DNA of 64,000 bases. Origin: Porphyra umbilicalis. Its lineage: Eukaryota > Rhodophyta > Bangiophyceae > Bangiales > Bangiaceae. The stretch covers positions 1 to 64,000 of the forward strand of contig KV918839.1 of assembly GCA_002049455.2 (NCBI GenBank), written 5' to 3'. The stretch's first letter is position 1, and each line of letters begins with the position of its first letter. A program made the position numbers and the translations under genes. Positions 61,921 to 64,000 of the stretch are shown piece by piece. Under the pieces are notes generated by a model. That model had not been told where the DNA came from. It made no database searches and worked only from the letters and a program-made list of their open reading frames with translations.

Positions 61921-63369
61921 TTATGGGAGAAGTGGCCACCGCCAACCAATCATATTGCTGGAAACACACGGGTACACGAGCAGAACAATGTGGACATGGC
62001 TCTGATCCAATGAAAATCGTCTCAAAACACCTCGCCGCAGGGCGGAAACACTCAACCTCGGACGTCGAGGCAGGTCGCTGCTGTCCTCACCATTCCGCGC
62101 TGACAGTGATCTCGCCTGAGTGCACCAGGGGCGAGGCCCCTCCTGAATTCGTGAAATTGCATCATTATAGTGATACACATGCCTGAAACTTGGCCGTGTG
62201 AGCTTGATTCTCGTTGTCTTAGCCGTCGGACATGCCATCCGAACCGAATAATTGTGTCTCCAGATCCCCGACCGGCCATTCCAAGTCGTAGGCTGCGGTT
62301 TCGATGGGGCACCACACTGTGTCGCCCTCAAATCGCTTAAAAGTAACCAAAGAAGCGCGATGGCAGAACCGCCGACGACGCGGGCGAGGAATTCTCGGGC
62401 GCTGGAGCCACGGAGGTTGTTGCGCGGGACGGCAGTCGCGTGGGCGAAAGCGTCGGCGAGCGCCGGCTCCGTCTGGCTGAGCGCGAGGAAGTCGTAGCGC
62501 GCCGCGCCGAGCGCGTAAATGCGGCGGGCAGAGAGGAGGAGGGCGACGAGCTCCGCTTCGTCGACCTCGTCGTCGCTGAAGAAGTAGGCCTGGAGGGAGT
62601 TGGCAAGGCGCTCCGTCCAGGCGAGCGACTGATACCAGGCGCGCGCCTCGTGCTCGTCCCGCGTGCCGGCCGCAAAGGTGGCGGCGTGGGGAATGTCCTC
62701 GGGGGAGAACGGGACGGGCAGCCCGTCGCGGCGCTCGACGCACGACGGGATCGAAAAGGCGCCAAGGGTGTCCTCGGCGCTGTCGGGGAGGGACACACGG
62801 TCAAACCCGTCGTCGAACCGGTCGCCGCCGTCGCGGTCGTACGCGTCGCTACGGCGGCCGACGAGTTCGGGTCCCTCAGCGGCGCCGCGGAAGACAGCCG
62901 GGCCAGACGCGCGGAACGCCGGGGGGGGCCGGGCCTGCGCGGCGGCATACCGGGGCGTGGCGTCGGCGGGCGCGTCGGTCGCGGCGGCGGCGCCAGGAGC
63001 GTACGCAGCAAGCCGCGCGTTAGCACCGGCGAGGTCACGCGCCAGCGTGTGGATGACCTCGGCGTCGTTGCGTCCGGCAGCCGTAGTGGCACCCGCCCCT
63101 TGGTTAGCCGTCGCCGCGGCTACGGCGGCGACGGCGGCGTCGGCGAGGCGGATGCGCTCGAGCTCGCACGGCGTCCCCTCCTCGTCGTCTATCTTCGACC
63201 CGCCACGTGACGGGGGGTCGGGGGCCGTCGTGGCCAGCGCCTCGTCGGTCGGCGCCGGCGCGCCCCCGCGTGCGGGGGGCCCGTCGGTGGCGGCGGCGGC
63301 GGCGGTGGCGGCGGCGGCGGTGGCGGCGTGGTCGACGGTGATGCCGTCGGCGTTGCTGCCGGTGCTCAT
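61921..63369 (-). CDS. gag-like protein of the DIRS/PAT-like element
   Basis: A 482-residue open frame. After an Ala/Thr-rich N terminus it has an acidic middle (SDAYDRDGGDRFDDGFDRVSLPDSAED) and a helical part ARAWYQSLAWTERLANSLQA, FFSDDEVDEAELVALLLSARRIYALGAARYDFLALSQ. This resembles the structural protein in first position of DIRS elements, which is poorly conserved, so the call rests mainly on its place. The last 130 residues look unlike the rest and may not be genuine. Confidence 0.6.
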   Translation of the reverse strand: MSTGSNADGITVDHAATAAAATAAAAATDGPPARGGAPAPTDEALATTAPDPPSRGGSKIDDEEGTPCELERIRLADAAVAAVAAATANQGAGATTAAGRNDAEVIHTLARDLAGANARLAAYAPGAAAATDAPADATPRYAAAQARPPPAFRASGPAVFRGAAEGPELVGRRSDAYDRDGGDRFDDGFDRVSLPDSAEDTLGAFSIPSCVERRDGLPVPFSPEDIPHAATFAAGTRDEHEARAWYQSLAWTERLANSLQAYFFSDDEVDEAELVALLLSARRIYALGAARYDFLALSQTEPALADAFAHATAVPRNNLRGSSAREFLARVVGGSAIALLWLLLSDLRATQCGAPSKPQPTTWNGRSGIWRHNYSVRMACPTAKTTRIKLTRPSFRHVYHYNDAISRIQEGPRPWCTQARSLSARNGEDSSDLPRRPRLSVSALRRGVLRRFSLDQSHVHIVLLVYPCVSSNMIGWRWPLLP

Positions 63370-63445
63370 ACTTGGGTATGCGCGACGTCAAACCGTGGGC
63401 AGAGGCCCAGGAGAGTTGCTTCGAGCTGTGTGATTTACAACCCAG

Positions 63446-64000
63446 CGAGAAGCAAGGACGTTGGGGGACAGGGGGAGAGCAAGAAAGGAAAGAGAGAGCG
63501 CGCCCTTCTAGTACTCAACCCTCCACCCGCCGTCGCCCGCCGTCCGCGCCGCCACGCCCGTCCACCCGCCGTCCATTCCCGCGCCGTCGGCGCGGTGCGC
63601 CGTGCGCGCGCTTGGCCGCGTGCGTGCGCGTGCCCCGCCGCTACCGCCGTGCTTGCGTGGCGGGGCCTGGGCGGGTGAGTCCCCCCCCCCCGTTGCGGTG
63701 CCGCCGCGTTGGCGGCAACGTCGCGGGGGGGGGGGGGGGGGGGCCCGGGGCGGCTGCTCGAGGTTGAGAAGTGCTTACTGTCTTGGGGGCGTCGCGGCGG
63801 CCGTGGCGCGTCGGCGGTCGCGTCCGTCACGGGCGGGCGTTTGCCCGTCCCCGGCGGGTGCTGCCACGTCGGCGGCCGCTGCGGTGCGTTGCCCGTCCCG
63901 TTGCGGGCGCCGCCACGCCGGCGGCCGCTGCGGTACGGCGCCAACTGCGCGCCACGCCGCCGCACCGCCCCCCGGAAATAAATTCCAGTTGCGGTTCCAA
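63446..64000 (-). repeat. long direct repeat A1 of the DIRS/PAT-like element, partial
   Basis: The matching copy is at 55960-56517. It starts near AGCGAGAAGCAAGGACG and runs to the window end. It holds C and G runs of 10-18 bp and no gene. Confidence 0.9.

Larger units (their letters stand above)
55562..64000 (-). mobile_element. DIRS/PAT-like tyrosine-recombinase retroelement, cut by window end
   Basis: Read on the minus strand, the parts are a long direct repeat A1 (63446 to beyond 64000), a gag-like frame, a GC-rich tandem-repeat region, RT plus RNase H, a tyrosine recombinase, a short repeat B1 (about 56529-56565), a second copy A2 (about 55960-56517), and a second B2 (about 55563-55598). 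This A1-ORFs-B1-A2-B2 order is the split direct repeat of PAT-like DIRS elements, except that about 360 bp lie between A2 and B2. The frames are open and the repeats nearly identical, so within the window it looks whole and young. Its 5' edge lies outside. Confidence 0.85.

Overview
The window looks like nuclear DNA of a GC-rich, intron-poor eukaryote. Support comes from a canonical-tailed histone H3 relative, an F-box protein, NB-ARC/TPR proteins, a Ty1/copia element with 5-bp target duplications, a PIF/Harbinger transposase, a tyrosine-recombinase retroelement, and a tRNA-Phe with an 18-nt insert in its D loop. D-loop tRNA introns are established for red algae (Cyanidioschyzon). Together with the very high GC and scarce introns, this makes a red alga, perhaps of the Porphyra/Pyropia type, my best guess. 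The guess is inference, not proof.

Layout. 0-12 kb: GC-rich low-complexity DNA, tRNA-Phe (-), a SAM methyltransferase (-), a small secreted protein (+), a GMC-type oxidoreductase with several frame changes (-), a cluster of perfect palindromes, and an F-box protein (+). 12-18 kb: minisatellites, a 70-bp perfect palindrome and dispersed repeats. 18.5-21.2 kb: NB-ARC/TPR gene 1 (-). 21.5-24.1 kb: short inverted-repeat transposons (MITEs) and a dispersed repeat. 25-34 kb: Harbinger transposase (+), CCG arrays, a divergent histone H3 (+), a minisatellite and a Harbinger-type Myb/NAM-like protein (-). 36.4-37 kb: an 18-bp minisatellite. 37.4-42.9 kb: a young copia element. 43-46 kb: a tandem duplication, nested MITEs and a TPR exon. 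46.7-50.7 kb: NB-ARC/TPR gene 2 (-). 51-55 kb: a second palindrome/repeat pair, a MITE, a GC-rich block bounded by AT-rich palindromic motifs, and the second copy of the dispersed repeat. 55.6-64 kb: a DIRS/PAT-like element (-), cut by the window end.

Two themes stand out. First, two NLR-like genes 28 kb apart share a nearly identical 2.1-kb block with sharp borders, while their N-terminal parts differ; this looks like gene conversion or partial duplication. Second, three MITE families can be delimited from the window itself, two of them partly through filled/empty-site comparison. Three genes change frame at C or G runs where one extra base would restore a natural protein, so some apparent breaks may be homopolymer miscalls in the assembly.

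Because GC content is extreme, nearly every frame is open for hundreds of codons. Only ORFs with recognisable domains or clear protein-like composition are listed as genes.
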